Origin: Cytobacillus purgationiresistens
GTDB taxonomy: Bacteria > Bacillota > Bacilli > Bacillales > Cytobacillaceae
Assembly: GCF_030813235.1 (NCBI RefSeq)
Contig: NZ_JAUSUB010000002.1
Location: 186,001 to 250,000, forward strand
Reading direction: 5' to 3'
Length of the DNA: 64,000 bases
Shown: one piece after another, positions 50,827 through 59,317 of the stretch
Layout: each line of letters begins with the position of its first letter
Position numbering within the stretch: the first letter of the stretch is position 1
Notes under the pieces: model-generated
Seen by the model: the letters and a program-made list of their open reading frames with translations, nothing else
Database searches by the model: none
What the model was told of the DNA's origin: nothing
Made by a program: the position numbers and the translations under genes

Positions 50827-50858
50827 GGCAGGATTCTTAACGAATCCTGCCTTTTTAG
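50827..50858 (+). terminator. strong terminator upstream of hit
   Basis: GGCAGGATTC pairs perfectly with GAATCCTGCC around TTAAC and is followed by TTTTT. It lies 65 bp before the hit start and terminates some transcript from the intergenic region. Confidence 0.85.
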
Positions 50859-50922
50859 TTAAGAATTGTTTAAAATTATGATAAAATATGTTAAATATCA
50901 GTTATTGTAGGAGATGAAAATC

Positions 50923-51345
50923 ATGAGCGATTGTATTTTCTGTAAAATTGTCAATGGGGATATTCCAGCAGCAAAAGTGTATGAAAATGAACATGTAGTA
51001 GCCTTCTTAGATATCAGTCAAGTAACTAAAGGGCACACTCTGGTTATTCCAAAAATACATAAAGAAAATTTATTTGAGCTAGATCCAGAAATGGCACGTG
51101 ATGTGTTTGAATCTGTTCCTGAGATCGCCAATGCCTTAAAAAAGGCATTTAATCCGATTGGACTAAACTTAATCAATAATAATGGCGAGCATGCTGGACA
51201 AACTGTCTTCCATTATCATATGCACTTAATTCCGCGTTATGGAAAGGGGGATGGCTTAGGCGTGGTCTGGAAGTCGAATCAATCTGATTATACAGCCGAG
51301 GATTTGCATGCCCTCTCTACAGCGATTCAGTCTCAATTTAAATAA
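50923..51345 (+). CDS. hit: HIT-family nucleotide-binding protein
   Basis: The ATG at 50923 follows AGGAGATGAAAATC. The 140-residue product has CIFCKIVNGDIPAAKVYE at its start, with the zinc cysteines, and the histidine triad FHYHMHLIPR. HIT proteins hydrolyse nucleotide conjugates. It diverges from ecsA, as in Bacillus subtilis. Confidence 0.95.
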   Translation: MSDCIFCKIVNGDIPAAKVYENEHVVAFLDISQVTKGHTLVIPKIHKENLFELDPEMARDVFESVPEIANALKKAFNPIGLNLINNNGEHAGQTVFHYHMHLIPRYGKGDGLGVVWKSNQSDYTAEDLHALSTAIQSQFK

Positions 51346-51357
51346 TAAACAATGATT

Positions 51358-51392
51358 AGAAAAGGTCTCTCCAATTGGAGAGACCTTTTCTT
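51358..51392 (+). terminator. terminator of hit
   Basis: AAAAGGTCTCTCC pairs with GGAGAGACCTTTT around AATT; T-rich sequence follows. Confidence 0.85.
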
Positions 51393-51508
51393 GCAATTAA
51401 AATATTCTATTTTTAATCTGTACAAATCGCATATTTTTGGTAACATAAGTATATCTTTAATTCTTTACAGTGGTATAGAACAACTATGGTGAAGTGTGGA
51501 GGGAAAGA

Positions 51509-52594
51509 ATGATGAAACGAGCACTGAATTTCAATGCAGGGCCGGCAACCTTACCAGAAGCCGTTCTGAAAAAAGCCGAAAGAAACTGGCTTAACTTCAA
51601 TAATAGTGGCATGGCAATCATGGAAATGAGTCACAGAAGCAAAGAATATGAAGCAGTACATAATCAAGCGATTTCATCTTTGCGCAGCCTTTTGGCGATC
51701 TCTGATGATTATGAAGTTTTATTTCTTCAAGGAGGCGCAAGCCTTCAATTCTCAATGATCCCGATGAATTTGTTATCTGAAGGGAAAGTCGCTCATTATG
51801 TTTTAACTGGAGCTTGGTCAGACAAAGCATTGAAGGAGGCAAAAAAAGCTGGTAAGACAGCCATTGCCGCTTCCACGAAAGAAGGTGGCTATCGTTCCAT
51901 TCCTAAATTAGATGACATTACCCTATCTAGTGACGCTGCCTATCTTCATTTAACCAGTAATAACACAATTTATGGCACACAATGGCATGCATTTCCTCAA
52001 ATTAAAAATACGCCTGTCATAGCAGATATGTCGAGCGATATTTTATCAAGGCCTCTTGATATGAATCAGTTTGGCTTAATATACGCAGGGGCACAAAAAA
52101 ACCTAGGTCCATCAGGTGTAACGGTTGTGATCATTCGCAAAGAGTTAATAAGCGAATCCCATACACAACTGCCGACTATGTTAAACTACCATACCTATTC
52201 AGCTAATAACTCTTTATATAACACGCCACCGACCCTTGCCATCTACCTTTTATCACTCGTCCTTGAATGGGTGGAGGAAATCGGCGGGCTAGAAGCGATT
52301 CAAAAAGAAAATACAGAAAAGGCCAAAGCAATCTATGATGAAATTGATGAAAGTGGAGGATTCTTCATTGGCCACGCAGAAAAGGATAGTCGTTCTTTAA
52401 TGAATGTTACCTTTAATCTGGCAAATGATGAGCTTTCAGCAAAGTTTTTAAATGAAGCAAAGGCATCCGGATTTGTTGGATTAAATGGCCATCGATCTGT
52501 TGGCGGCTGCCGCGCATCGATTTATAATGCCGTACCTAAAGACCATGTATTTGAGCTTGTTCAATTTATGAGAAAGTTCCGTGTAAATAATTAA
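51509..52594 (+). CDS. serC: phosphoserine aminotransferase
   Basis: The ATG at 51509 follows GGAGGGAAAGA. The 361-residue product has the SerC pattern: LNFNAGPATLPEAVL, LQGGASLQFSMIPMNLL, VIADMSSDILSRPLD with the PLP-site acid, and YAGAQKNLGPSGVTVVI with the PLP lysine. It makes phosphoserine from 3-phosphohydroxypyruvate in serine synthesis and also acts in pyridoxal phosphate synthesis. Confidence 0.95.
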   Translation: MMKRALNFNAGPATLPEAVLKKAERNWLNFNNSGMAIMEMSHRSKEYEAVHNQAISSLRSLLAISDDYEVLFLQGGASLQFSMIPMNLLSEGKVAHYVLTGAWSDKALKEAKKAGKTAIAASTKEGGYRSIPKLDDITLSSDAAYLHLTSNNTIYGTQWHAFPQIKNTPVIADMSSDILSRPLDMNQFGLIYAGAQKNLGPSGVTVVIIRKELISESHTQLPTMLNYHTYSANNSLYNTPPTLAIYLLSLVLEWVEEIGGLEAIQKENTEKAKAIYDEIDESGGFFIGHAEKDSRSLMNVTFNLANDELSAKFLNEAKASGFVGLNGHRSVGGCRASIYNAVPKDHVFELVQFMRKFRVNN

Positions 52595-52695
52595 CAGAAA
52601 ATATCATTTCAATATTAGATAATTGGTGATATAATTGGTTAAAGTTTTTCGCTGCAGGCAAAGAGTGCACTGCAGGAGGAACGGTAAGCTCACCA

Positions 52696-52724
52696 GAGTC
52701 ATAGAATAGCTGAGGAGAGATGAG
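52696..52724 (+). promoter_or_regulatory. TRAP binding site over the trpP ribosome site
   Basis: Six triplets in a row, GAG-N3-TAG-N2-TAG-N2-GAG-N2-GAG-N2-GAG, end 2 bp before the ATG. TRAP binds such evenly spaced GAG/TAG triplets when tryptophan is high; in Bacillus subtilis this blocks translation of trpP. A TATAAT box lies at 52630-52635. Confidence 0.75.
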
Positions 52725-52726
52725 AA

Positions 52727-53254
52727 ATGAAAAGTAAGAACCTTGTTGCCCTTGCCCTTTTGGCAGGAATGGGTGTTGTGCTCCATACGATTACACCCGG
52801 AATTATTATGGGTATGAAACCAGATATGATGCTTACGATGATGTTTTTGGGCATAATTTTATTTCCTGATAAAAAGAGCGTGTTACTCATGGGATTAGTG
52901 ACCGGATTGTTATCTGCTCTAACCACTACATTTCCTGGTGGACAATTCCCTAATATAATTGATAAACTTGTCACTGCTTTTATCTTTTTTGGGTTACTGA
53001 TGTTGCTGAAAAAAGTACCAATGCAACCTCTTGTCTGTACAATACTGACTGGGGTTGGAACCATTATTTCCGGCATTATCTTCTTATCATCCGCTTATTT
53101 TATCGTTGGACTGCCAGATGCTTTTCTTGCAATGTTTGCACTTGGCGTATTACCAGCAGCAGGATTTAATATTGTGTTAATTATTATTCTATATCCAATT
53201 GCTCAATCTATTAGTAAAAGAACAAAATTAAATGAACAAACAATACAATCATAA
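52727..53254 (+). CDS. trpP: tryptophan transporter TrpP
   Basis: The 175-residue product has about five to six membrane segments and the TrpP pattern (MKSKNLVALALLAGMGVVLH ... MKPDMMLTMMFLGIILFP). It imports tryptophan. It lies between serC and the hpr region, as in Bacillus subtilis, and has a TRAP-type site over its start. Confidence 0.92.
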   Translation: MKSKNLVALALLAGMGVVLHTITPGIIMGMKPDMMLTMMFLGIILFPDKKSVLLMGLVTGLLSALTTTFPGGQFPNIIDKLVTAFIFFGLLMLLKKVPMQPLVCTILTGVGTIISGIIFLSSAYFIVGLPDAFLAMFALGVLPAAGFNIVLIIILYPIAQSISKRTKLNEQTIQS

Positions 53255-53265
53255 ATAATATATTC

Positions 53266-53293
53266 TGAGCCCGCAGCCGCGGGCTTTTCCTTT
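53266..53293 (+). terminator. terminator of trpP
   Basis: GAGCCCGC and GCGGGCTT pair around AGCC, followed by TTCCTTTT. Confidence 0.8.
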
Positions 53294-53303
53294 TCTATAA
53301 CAA

Positions 53304-53477
53304 CTACATCATCATCATCCCTATGATCAAAAAAATTGCACCTCCACCACAAGATGTCATGGCTCTCCTCTTCAATAGATGTCTAGGTGGATAAAATCCT
53401 GGCTTCTTTATCGATAATAAAAATAAGAGTCCACAAATAAACAAGAATCCACTGATGATAAATGCAATGGCAGCCAT
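53304..53477 (-). CDS. small membrane protein
   Basis: The ATG at 53477 lies behind AAAGGAG, 11 bp away. The 57-residue product has two hydrophobic segments (AAIAFIISGFLFICGLLFLL and GGAIFLIIGMMMM) around a basic loop. Function unknown. Confidence 0.55.
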   Translation of the reverse strand: MAAIAFIISGFLFICGLLFLLSIKKPGFYPPRHLLKRRAMTSCGGGAIFLIIGMMMM

Positions 53478-53637
53478 CTGCTTTCTTTCTCCTTTCCACA
53501 CCTTTAATCATGTATATGCTCGTCTTTTCTCACCTATGAAAACCTATTCAATTAATGATGACAGCAGAAAAGGTGTATCATTCAATAAAATGAGGTATGA
53601 TGAAACTATATCTTAAATTGTAGAGGTGAATGAAAAA

Positions 53638-53997
53638 ATGAAAGCAAAATCACTTTTTCTAGGGCTTCTAGTTGGAGGAACAGCCGCTAGTGTAGCCGCT
53701 CTTTTATCCGCTCCTGCTTCAGGAAAGGAAACAAGAAAATACATATCCATCCAAAGCAAGGTGTTCGCATCGCAAATGAGTGAGCTGAACGATCAACTAT
53801 CAGTAATTAAAAAACGCCTCGTGCATGTTGGTCACGAAGGAAAAGAAGCAATGACAGCTTTAACCACAGATATGGTAGAATCCATCAATCAATGGAAAGC
53901 CGATATTCTGCCTCATCAAAAAGAATTACAAAAGGAATTGCAGAATATAGAAAAATCCATCGCTGAGCTTGAAGCAACTCTAGATAAAAAAAAATAA
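53638..53997 (+). CDS. yhaH: YtxH-domain protein YhaH
   Basis: The ATG at 53638 has GAGGTGA 8 bp upstream. The 119-residue product has the YtxH opening (KSLFLGLLVGGTAASVAALLSAPASGKETR), a membrane segment and a helical tail. It lies beside hpr as in Bacillus subtilis; YtxH proteins are linked to general stress. Confidence 0.88.
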   Translation: MKAKSLFLGLLVGGTAASVAALLSAPASGKETRKYISIQSKVFASQMSELNDQLSVIKKRLVHVGHEGKEAMTALTTDMVESINQWKADILPHQKELQKELQNIEKSIAELEATLDKKK

Positions 53998-54008
53998 TGT
54001 AAAAAGCT

Positions 54009-54058
54009 AACCTTCTTTTTTCCATAAATATTTTTCGGAAAAAAGAAGGATTTTTTAT
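54009..54058 (+). terminator. terminator of yhaH
   Basis: CCTTCTTTTTTCC pairs with GGAAAAAAGAAGG, followed by TTTTTTATTT. Confidence 0.85.
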
Positions 54059-54259
54059 TTATAAACAGAAAACTAATATATTATGTTATAAAAATGGTTA
54101 TTAAAAAAAAATGCCAACAAACGAATTTAATTCTCTATTCAAATGCCAGTTATATATTTAAATGAAATAATATCTAAAAATTAAGTAAATTTATTTCTTT
54201 ATTAATTTTTGTTTTATTGGCATAATGATAATACAATATATAAAAAGTAGGTGAACTCA

Positions 54260-54838
54260 ATGTCAGACGTGAATTACTCAATGAAGGAAGCTATGCTCTT
54301 CAGCCAAAGAATTGCGCAGTTAAGTAAGGCTTTATGGAAATCGATTGAAAAGGATTGGCAGCAATGGATTAAACCTTACGACTTAAACATTAATGAACAT
54401 CATATATTATGGATTGCCTATCATTTGAATGGTGCATCCATCTCTGATGTTGCTAAGTTTGGAGTAATGCATGTATCAACAGCTTTTAATTTTTCCAAAA
54501 AATTAGAAGAAAGAGGTTATTTGCAATTTTCCAAGAGAGAAAGTGATAAAAGAAATACGTATATTCAACTGACTGAAGAAGGTGAAAGCGTTTTTCTAAA
54601 TTTAATGGAGTCTTTTCAACCAGATAAGAATTCAGTTTTTTCTGGTGCAATGCCTTTGCGGGATTTGTATGGCAAGTTTCCTGATATTATTGAAATGATG
54701 GCCATCATTCGTAACATTTATGGCGATGATTTTATGGAGATATTTGAAAAATCCTTCTCGAATATTGATAGAGAGTTTAAAGAGGAAGATGGAAAATTAG
54801 TAAAAAAAGAAGAAAATGAAAAAGAATTAATTAAATGA
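54260..54838 (+). CDS. hpr: Hpr (ScoC), MarR-family transition-state regulator
   Basis: The ATG at 54260 follows AGGTGAACTCA. The 192-residue product has a MarR winged helix ([47 protein letters not shown]). Hpr represses extracellular protease genes and sporulation and competence functions in Bacillus subtilis. The acidic/basic C-terminal tail is typical. Confidence 0.93.
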   Translation: MSDVNYSMKEAMLFSQRIAQLSKALWKSIEKDWQQWIKPYDLNINEHHILWIAYHLNGASISDVAKFGVMHVSTAFNFSKKLEERGYLQFSKRESDKRNTYIQLTEEGESVFLNLMESFQPDKNSVFSGAMPLRDLYGKFPDIIEMMAIIRNIYGDDFMEIFEKSFSNIDREFKEEDGKLVKKEENEKELIK

Positions 54839-54847
54839 TTTTTTATT

Positions 54848-54890
54848 ATAAAGCGGAATCTCTCAGATCTATCTTCTCCGCTTTTTATTT
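54848..54890 (+). terminator. terminator of hpr
   Basis: AAAGCGGA pairs with TCCGCTTT across a 19-nt loop, followed by TTATTTTT. Confidence 0.7.
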
Positions 54891-55043
54891 TTGTTCACTC
54901 ATGCTCAATGTTTCACATAAACATTTTGATGTCCCCTTTTTCTTATGAAAAGACCACTTTATTTCCTATTGATTTTTCAGTTCTTTCGGAGTAAAGTAAC
55001 TAAGTAAGTTTTGAGTTTAAGAATTTATTTATGGAGGATTATC

Positions 55044-55595
55044 ATGACAATGAATTGCTGGAGAGCAATTAACTTTACGAAACAATATGGGCATTTAAGA
55101 ATCATGATTTTCTCGTTATTAACCATGTTTTTCACTTTCATTATAACCTATATACCAGCAACCTATATATTCGTTTCAACCACCTTTAGTGACAGAATAT
55201 TTTTCATCTTCCTTGTAGCATTATTAATGATTTATCCGTTGCATAAGCTACTTCATTATTTACCTGTTTTGCATATGCGACAAAAGATCAAGAAGGGATT
55301 AATATTCAGATCTGGATTTTACCCAATTATCACCGTACAAATTATGGAGCCGATTTCGAAGTTTTCATTTTTAGTGGCTTTATTGACTCCTTCGATTATT
55401 ATTAATAGTTCATTAATTGTCTTATGTTTTATGTATACGCAATTTGCACTGTATTTTATCATCCTGCTAGCCTATCATGTCGGATTATCATTTTATGATA
55501 TGATTTATGTGAAATTTGTGATGATGGCACCTAATCATTCATATATTGAAGAAAATGCTGATGGAATTGAAATACTCGTTACCAATCCAGATTGA
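55044..55595 (+). CDS. DUF3267-like membrane protein
   Basis: The ATG at 55044 follows GGAGGATTATC. The 183-residue product has four to five membrane segments, a degenerate HKLLH motif on the second loop, and the C-terminal part NHSYIEENADGIEILV typical of DUF3267 (putative zincin-like) proteins. The HExxH motif is not complete, so peptidase activity is doubtful. It lies between hpr and prsA. Confidence 0.75.
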   Translation: MTMNCWRAINFTKQYGHLRIMIFSLLTMFFTFIITYIPATYIFVSTTFSDRIFFIFLVALLMIYPLHKLLHYLPVLHMRQKIKKGLIFRSGFYPIITVQIMEPISKFSFLVALLTPSIIINSSLIVLCFMYTQFALYFIILLAYHVGLSFYDMIYVKFVMMAPNHSYIEENADGIEILVTNPD

Positions 55596-55734
55596 AAAAA
55601 AGAAGCTTCCAGTCTCATATAAACAGGAGATTACCGAAAATATCAGTCTTCCAGCCTTTTATACTTTCTTTTTTTACTTAACTTTGATATGGTAAGTAAC
55701 ATACAAACAGTCTGACTAGAGGAGGGAATCTTCG

Positions 55735-55914
55735 ATGATCTCCATTTTCATTATTTTTGCCGTCTTTATATTATATTACATTAATAAAATGACGTATTCA
55801 TTATGTTTACAAAAAGAAATCCCTGAAGAAAAACAACCTAAAGTATATCGGACAATCAATGTCCTTATTACGATATTATTGATTTCTTCTTTTGTAGATA
55901 TTGCTTTTACGTAA
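55735..55914 (+). CDS. small membrane protein
   Basis: The ATG at 55735 follows GAGGAGGGAATCTTCG. The 59-residue product has two hydrophobic segments (ISIFIIFAVFILYYINKM and INVLITILLISSFVDIAF) around a polar loop. Function unknown. Confidence 0.65.
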   Translation: MISIFIIFAVFILYYINKMTYSLCLQKEIPEEKQPKVYRTINVLITILLISSFVDIAFT

Positions 55915-55945
55915 AAAAGCACATAATTATGTAACTAATGAATAG

Positions 55946-55980
55946 TAAAAGCGGTGGACCTGAGTCCACCGCTTTTATTT
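55946..55980 (+). terminator. terminator of the 55.7-kb small gene
   Basis: AAAAGCGGTGGAC pairs with GTCCACCGCTTTT around CTGA; T-rich sequence follows. Confidence 0.85.
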
Positions 55981-56034
55981 AATTGGTGTAAAAGGGATGT
56001 TTATACAATACTGTCTTATAAGGATCAGGTTGGC

Positions 56035-56133
56035 TTACAGCCAAGAAGCTCCGATAATTACTAACAAAATAAAAAGAACGACAATTAAAGCGAAACCGCC
56101 GCCATAACCGAAACCGCCGCCACCACCAGACAT
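56035..56133 (-). CDS. YjcZ-family small sporulation protein
   Basis: The ATG at 56133 follows AAAGGAGGG. The 32-residue product is [20 protein letters not shown] followed by a hydrophobic end with GASWL, the classic tiny glycine-rich/transmembrane sporulation protein. A paralogue lies next to it. Confidence 0.9.
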   Translation of the reverse strand: MSGGGGGFGYGGGFALIVVLFILLVIIGASWL

Positions 56134-56194
56134 GCAAACCCTCCTTTCACAATCGCTATAGGATTATATGCAAATCCCATAGTTATTCTCTAAA

Positions 56195-56293
56195 TTAAAG
56201 CCATGAAGCACCAACGATTATTAATAAAATGAACAATACAACGATTAACGCGAAGCCGCCTCCGTATCCTCCGCCGCCATATCCACCGCTCAT
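56195..56293 (-). CDS. YjcZ-family small sporulation protein (second copy)
   Basis: The ATG at 56293 follows AGGGAGGTG. The 32-residue product begins [20 protein letters not shown] and ends GASWL. It is a tandem paralogue of the previous gene. Confidence 0.9.
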   Translation of the reverse strand: MSGGYGGGGYGGGFALIVVLFILLIIVGASWL

Positions 56294-56497
56294 GATAACA
56301 CCTCCCTTATGGTAGTTACCATATTCTATTCATACTGATTGTTTTTCGAATAGGTACGTATCTCGCCTTAAACCAAATTTATTTAATTTGGACGAAATAT
56401 CCTTAAAGTTTCTATATATCGTATGTATGAATGAAGTAAATGGTTAGGCGAATACCCAAAATTTTCAGAATTTAAGCTAATTTTATCCAAAATGTTT

Positions 56498-56525
56498 TTG
56501 TTATCAAATCTATTTATGTTATAGT
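56498..56525 (+). promoter_or_regulatory. sigma-A-type promoter of prsA
   Basis: TTGTTA and TATAGT are separated by 16 bp, 43 bp before the prsA start codon. Confidence 0.5.
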
Positions 56526-56567
56526 AAATTATGTGCAAAAACGACAAATAATTTGGGAGTGTTCAAC

Positions 56568-57449
56568 ATGAAAAAATGGATTATATCCCTTTCTGTTGCA
56601 GCTGGCGTCATTGGTTTAAGTGCGTGTAGTTCTGGGGATTCAGATGTAGTTGTGGAAACAGGAAACGGTAATGTTAGTCAAGAAGAATTTTACGAAGCAT
56701 TGAAGGCTCAAAATGGAGATGCCGTTCTTCAAGAACTTGTTTATGAAAAAGTTCTCTCCAAAAACTACGAAGTCTCAGATGAAGAGTTAAATGAAAAAGT
56801 AGACGAAATGAAAGAACAGCTAGGTGCAAACTTTGAAATGGCACTGATGCAATATGGCTATAAAGATGAAGAACATTTAAAATCAACTTTAAGAACAGGC
56901 TTAATGCAAGAAAAAGCAGCGATTAAAGATATTGAAGTAACTGAAAAAGAAGTGAAAGAGTACTACGACAATTATGAACCTAGAATTAAAGCAAGACATA
57001 TTCTGGTAGAAGATGAGGATACAGCCAAAGAAGTTCAGAAAAAGCTTAAAGATGGAGGAGATTTTGCTGAACTTGCAACAGAATACTCCACTGATCAAGG
57101 ATCTGCTGCAAATGGTGGGGACCTAGGCTGGTTTAGTAAAGGACAAATGGTTAAAGAATTTGAAGAAGCAGCTTACGATCTTGATGTTGATCAGATCAGT
57201 GAACCAGTCCAATCCACTCATGGATTCCATGTTATTCAAGTAACTGAAAAAGAAGAAAAAAAACCTTTTGAAGATATGAAGAAAGAAATGGAATATGATG
57301 TAAAAGTGTCCAAGCTTGACGGAACAGTCATCCAAGAAGCAATGGATCGTGAATTAAAAGAAGCTGATGTTAAGGTAAATGATAAAGAACTAAAAGATCT
57401 TTTTAATCCAGAAAAAGCTGAAGCCGACAAAGACAGCGAAACAAAATAA
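56568..57449 (+). CDS. prsA: PrsA, extracytoplasmic peptidyl-prolyl isomerase lipoprotein
   Basis: The ATG at 56568 follows GGGAGTGTTCAAC. The 293-residue product has a lipoprotein signal with lipobox GLSAC, N- and C-terminal chaperone regions and a parvulin PpiC domain (about 135-225: IKARHILVEDEDTAKEVQKKL ... THGFHVIQVTEK). It folds exported proteins at the membrane surface. Located beside yhaL-yhaM as in Bacillus subtilis. Confidence 0.95.
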   Translation: MKKWIISLSVAAGVIGLSACSSGDSDVVVETGNGNVSQEEFYEALKAQNGDAVLQELVYEKVLSKNYEVSDEELNEKVDEMKEQLGANFEMALMQYGYKDEEHLKSTLRTGLMQEKAAIKDIEVTEKEVKEYYDNYEPRIKARHILVEDEDTAKEVQKKLKDGGDFAELATEYSTDQGSAANGGDLGWFSKGQMVKEFEEAAYDLDVDQISEPVQSTHGFHVIQVTEKEEKKPFEDMKKEMEYDVKVSKLDGTVIQEAMDRELKEADVKVNDKELKDLFNPEKAEADKDSETK

Positions 57450-57453
57450 TAAT

Positions 57454-57486
57454 GAAAAAAGGAACCCAAATAGGTTCCTTTTTTAT
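57454..57486 (+). terminator. terminator of prsA
   Basis: AAAAAAGGAACC pairs with GGTTCCTTTTTT around CAAATA. Confidence 0.9.
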
Positions 57487-57497
57487 ATTTGACCCTC

Positions 57498-57695
57498 TTA
57501 TACTCCAAGCGATTGTTGCTGTTCTTGTTCTGTTTTTCTCTCTTCTTTTTCTTCCTCAAGCCTCTTCATATATACTTCGCCTTCCTGCTCAATGAATGCA
57601 TTTTCAGTCTTGCGTTCATCTCTTCCCGTTTTCACAGCCATAAATGCACTAACAAAAATTCCTGCTACAATGAAATAGATCCATACTGGTATCAA
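57498..57695 (-). CDS. yhaL: sporulation protein YhaL-like
   Basis: The 65-residue product has one N-terminal membrane segment (PVWIYFIVAGIFVSAFMAV) and a charged coiled-coil tail, like YhaL, and lies between prsA and yhaM as in Bacillus subtilis. ATG start behind AGGGAGG. Confidence 0.85.
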   Translation of the reverse strand: MIPVWIYFIVAGIFVSAFMAVKTGRDERKTENAFIEQEGEVYMKRLEEEKEERKTEQEQQQSLGV

Positions 57696-57770
57696 TTTAA
57701 ATCCTCCCTATTATTAGGTTGTCTACGTTTCTATTAAAATTTATGCCAAATATCCAAAAATATGAATAGA

Positions 57771-58054
57771 AAAATAGAAATGCGGAGGCGACTGCTCAGC
57801 CCCGACAAGCTTAAGACGGAGCAAACGAAAAGGCGTGACCTTTGCCTTTTTGATTGCTCTGACTTAAGACCTCGAGGGGCTAGGAGCCGAAGCTGGACAA
57901 ATAGAAATGCGGAGGCGACTGCTCAGCCCCGACAAGCTTAAGACGGAGCAAACGAAAAGGCGTGACCTTTGCCTTTTTGATTGCTCTGGCTTAAGACCTC
58001 GAGGGGCTAGGAGCCGAAGCTGGACAAATAGATATGCGGAGGCGACTGCTCAGC
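57771..58054. repeat. tandem 127-bp hairpin repeat, two full units and one partial unit
   Basis: The unit beginning TGCGGAGGCGACTGCTCAGC starts at 57781, 57908 and 58035, a period of exactly 127 bp; the third copy breaks off at about 58054. Units 1 and 2 differ at one base or so. Each unit folds back on itself: CTTAAGACGGAGCAA pairs with TTGCTCTGACTTAAG-type sequence and outer GCCCCGA with TCGAGGGGC. Frames crossing it are not genes. The rest of 57696-58260 has no gene. Confidence 0.85.
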
Positions 58055-58223
58055 CCAGGATCCTCAGAGGTATAGGAGCCTCCTCCTTTCGACACAATGA
58101 TATGATTTGCCTCGTTACTCACTACTCTAACAAAACCCTTATGACCTATATCCTGAGCTTTTACAAGCAAAGACTATAACCACGAGTAGATGAATACTTA
58201 TGGTGCTGCATTAACCAACCAAT

Positions 58224-58256
58224 AAAAAAAATCGTCCTATGATCGGACGATTTCTA
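58224..58256 (-). terminator. terminator of the yhaONM operon
   Basis: AAATCGTCC pairs with GGACGATTT around GATCATA, followed by a T-run on the minus strand, directly behind yhaM. Confidence 0.85.
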
Positions 58257-58260
58257 CTAT

Positions 58261-59205
58261 TTATTTATGAAAAGTTGGCTTATAGAAGGAGCGATTGTCT
58301 AAAGCAAAGACTCTCTCAGTAAAGTCTCCAGGCTTCACTCTCTCTAATGCGCGATCAAGCATATTCATCTTCGCATCTAAGTTATCGATATAATGAAGAA
58401 TTTCTGCTTCTTTTATTAATGGTGGTTTCGGGCTGCCCCATTCCGCTTTACCATGGTGGGACAGTACTAAATGCTGAAGGATCATTATTTCTTCTCCGTT
58501 AATGGACAACTCTTCTGCCGCCATGCCAATTTCATTGACCATGATTGTAATATGGCCAAGTAAATTCCCCTCAACTGTGTAGGAAGTAGATATAGGTCCA
58601 GATAGTTCAATTACTTTACCAAGGTCATGGAGAATGATACCCGAATAAAGAAGGTCTTTATCTAAGCTTGGATAAAGCGAAGCAATCCCTTTTGCTAAAT
58701 CAAGCATTGATACAACATGGTAAGCTAAACCGGAAACAAACTCATGATGATTTTTCGTAGCCGCAGGGTATTCAAGAAAAGCTTCTTGATGCTTCTTTAA
58801 CAAATGCCTTGTAATCCTCTGTATATTAGGATTCTTCATTTCAAAAATATACTGAGTTACCTTCCCCATCATTTCTTCAGAGCTTAGAGGTGCAGTCTCT
58901 AGAAAATCAGCCAGTTTCACTGTGTCTGTTGGTGAAGCGGGTCTTATCTGACGAATTCTTAACTGATTACGTCCCCGATAGTTTAATATATCTCCCGTAA
59001 CCTTTACAATCGTTTCAGGACTATAATTCTTTTCATCTTGATCAGAAACATCCCATAGCTTTGCTTCTATATCTCCACTTTGATCTTGAAAAATCAATGT
59101 TAAAAAAGGCTTTCCATTACTGGCAATTCCCTTTGTGGCATTTTTGATTAGTAAAAAAACCTCAATTTGCTCTCCTACTTCATAATATACAATTCCCTTT
59201 GACAT
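58261..59205 (-). CDS. yhaM: 3'-5' exoribonuclease YhaM
   Basis: The ATG at 59205 gives [15 protein letters not shown] and a 314-residue product, the length I recall for Bacillus YhaM. It has an N-terminal OB fold (about 10-90, [21 protein letters not shown]) and a C-terminal HD domain (about 160-300, [37 protein letters not shown]). It degrades RNA and also single-stranded DNA from the 3' end. Confidence 0.93.
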   Translation of the reverse strand: MSKGIVYYEVGEQIEVFLLIKNATKGIASNGKPFLTLIFQDQSGDIEAKLWDVSDQDEKNYSPETIVKVTGDILNYRGRNQLRIRQIRPASPTDTVKLADFLETAPLSSEEMMGKVTQYIFEMKNPNIQRITRHLLKKHQEAFLEYPAATKNHHEFVSGLAYHVVSMLDLAKGIASLYPSLDKDLLYSGIILHDLGKVIELSGPISTSYTVEGNLLGHITIMVNEIGMAAEELSINGEEIMILQHLVLSHHGKAEWGSPKPPLIKEAEILHYIDNLDAKMNMLDRALERVKPGDFTERVFALDNRSFYKPTFHK

Positions 59206-59317
59206 AGCCGCCCAAAATCTCCCTTCTAACAATTACTCAAAAACTTCTACATGCACTCTTCTATTTGACAATTATATCATACTAGCTTCTGCCCTACTAA
59301 AGTTTTCAGGATGGGCA

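Noticed and set aside
57907-58179. 90-codon ORF within the 127-bp repeat
   Set aside because: It runs through the near-identical foldback repeat, has no ribosome site and its composition follows the repeat; not a gene.
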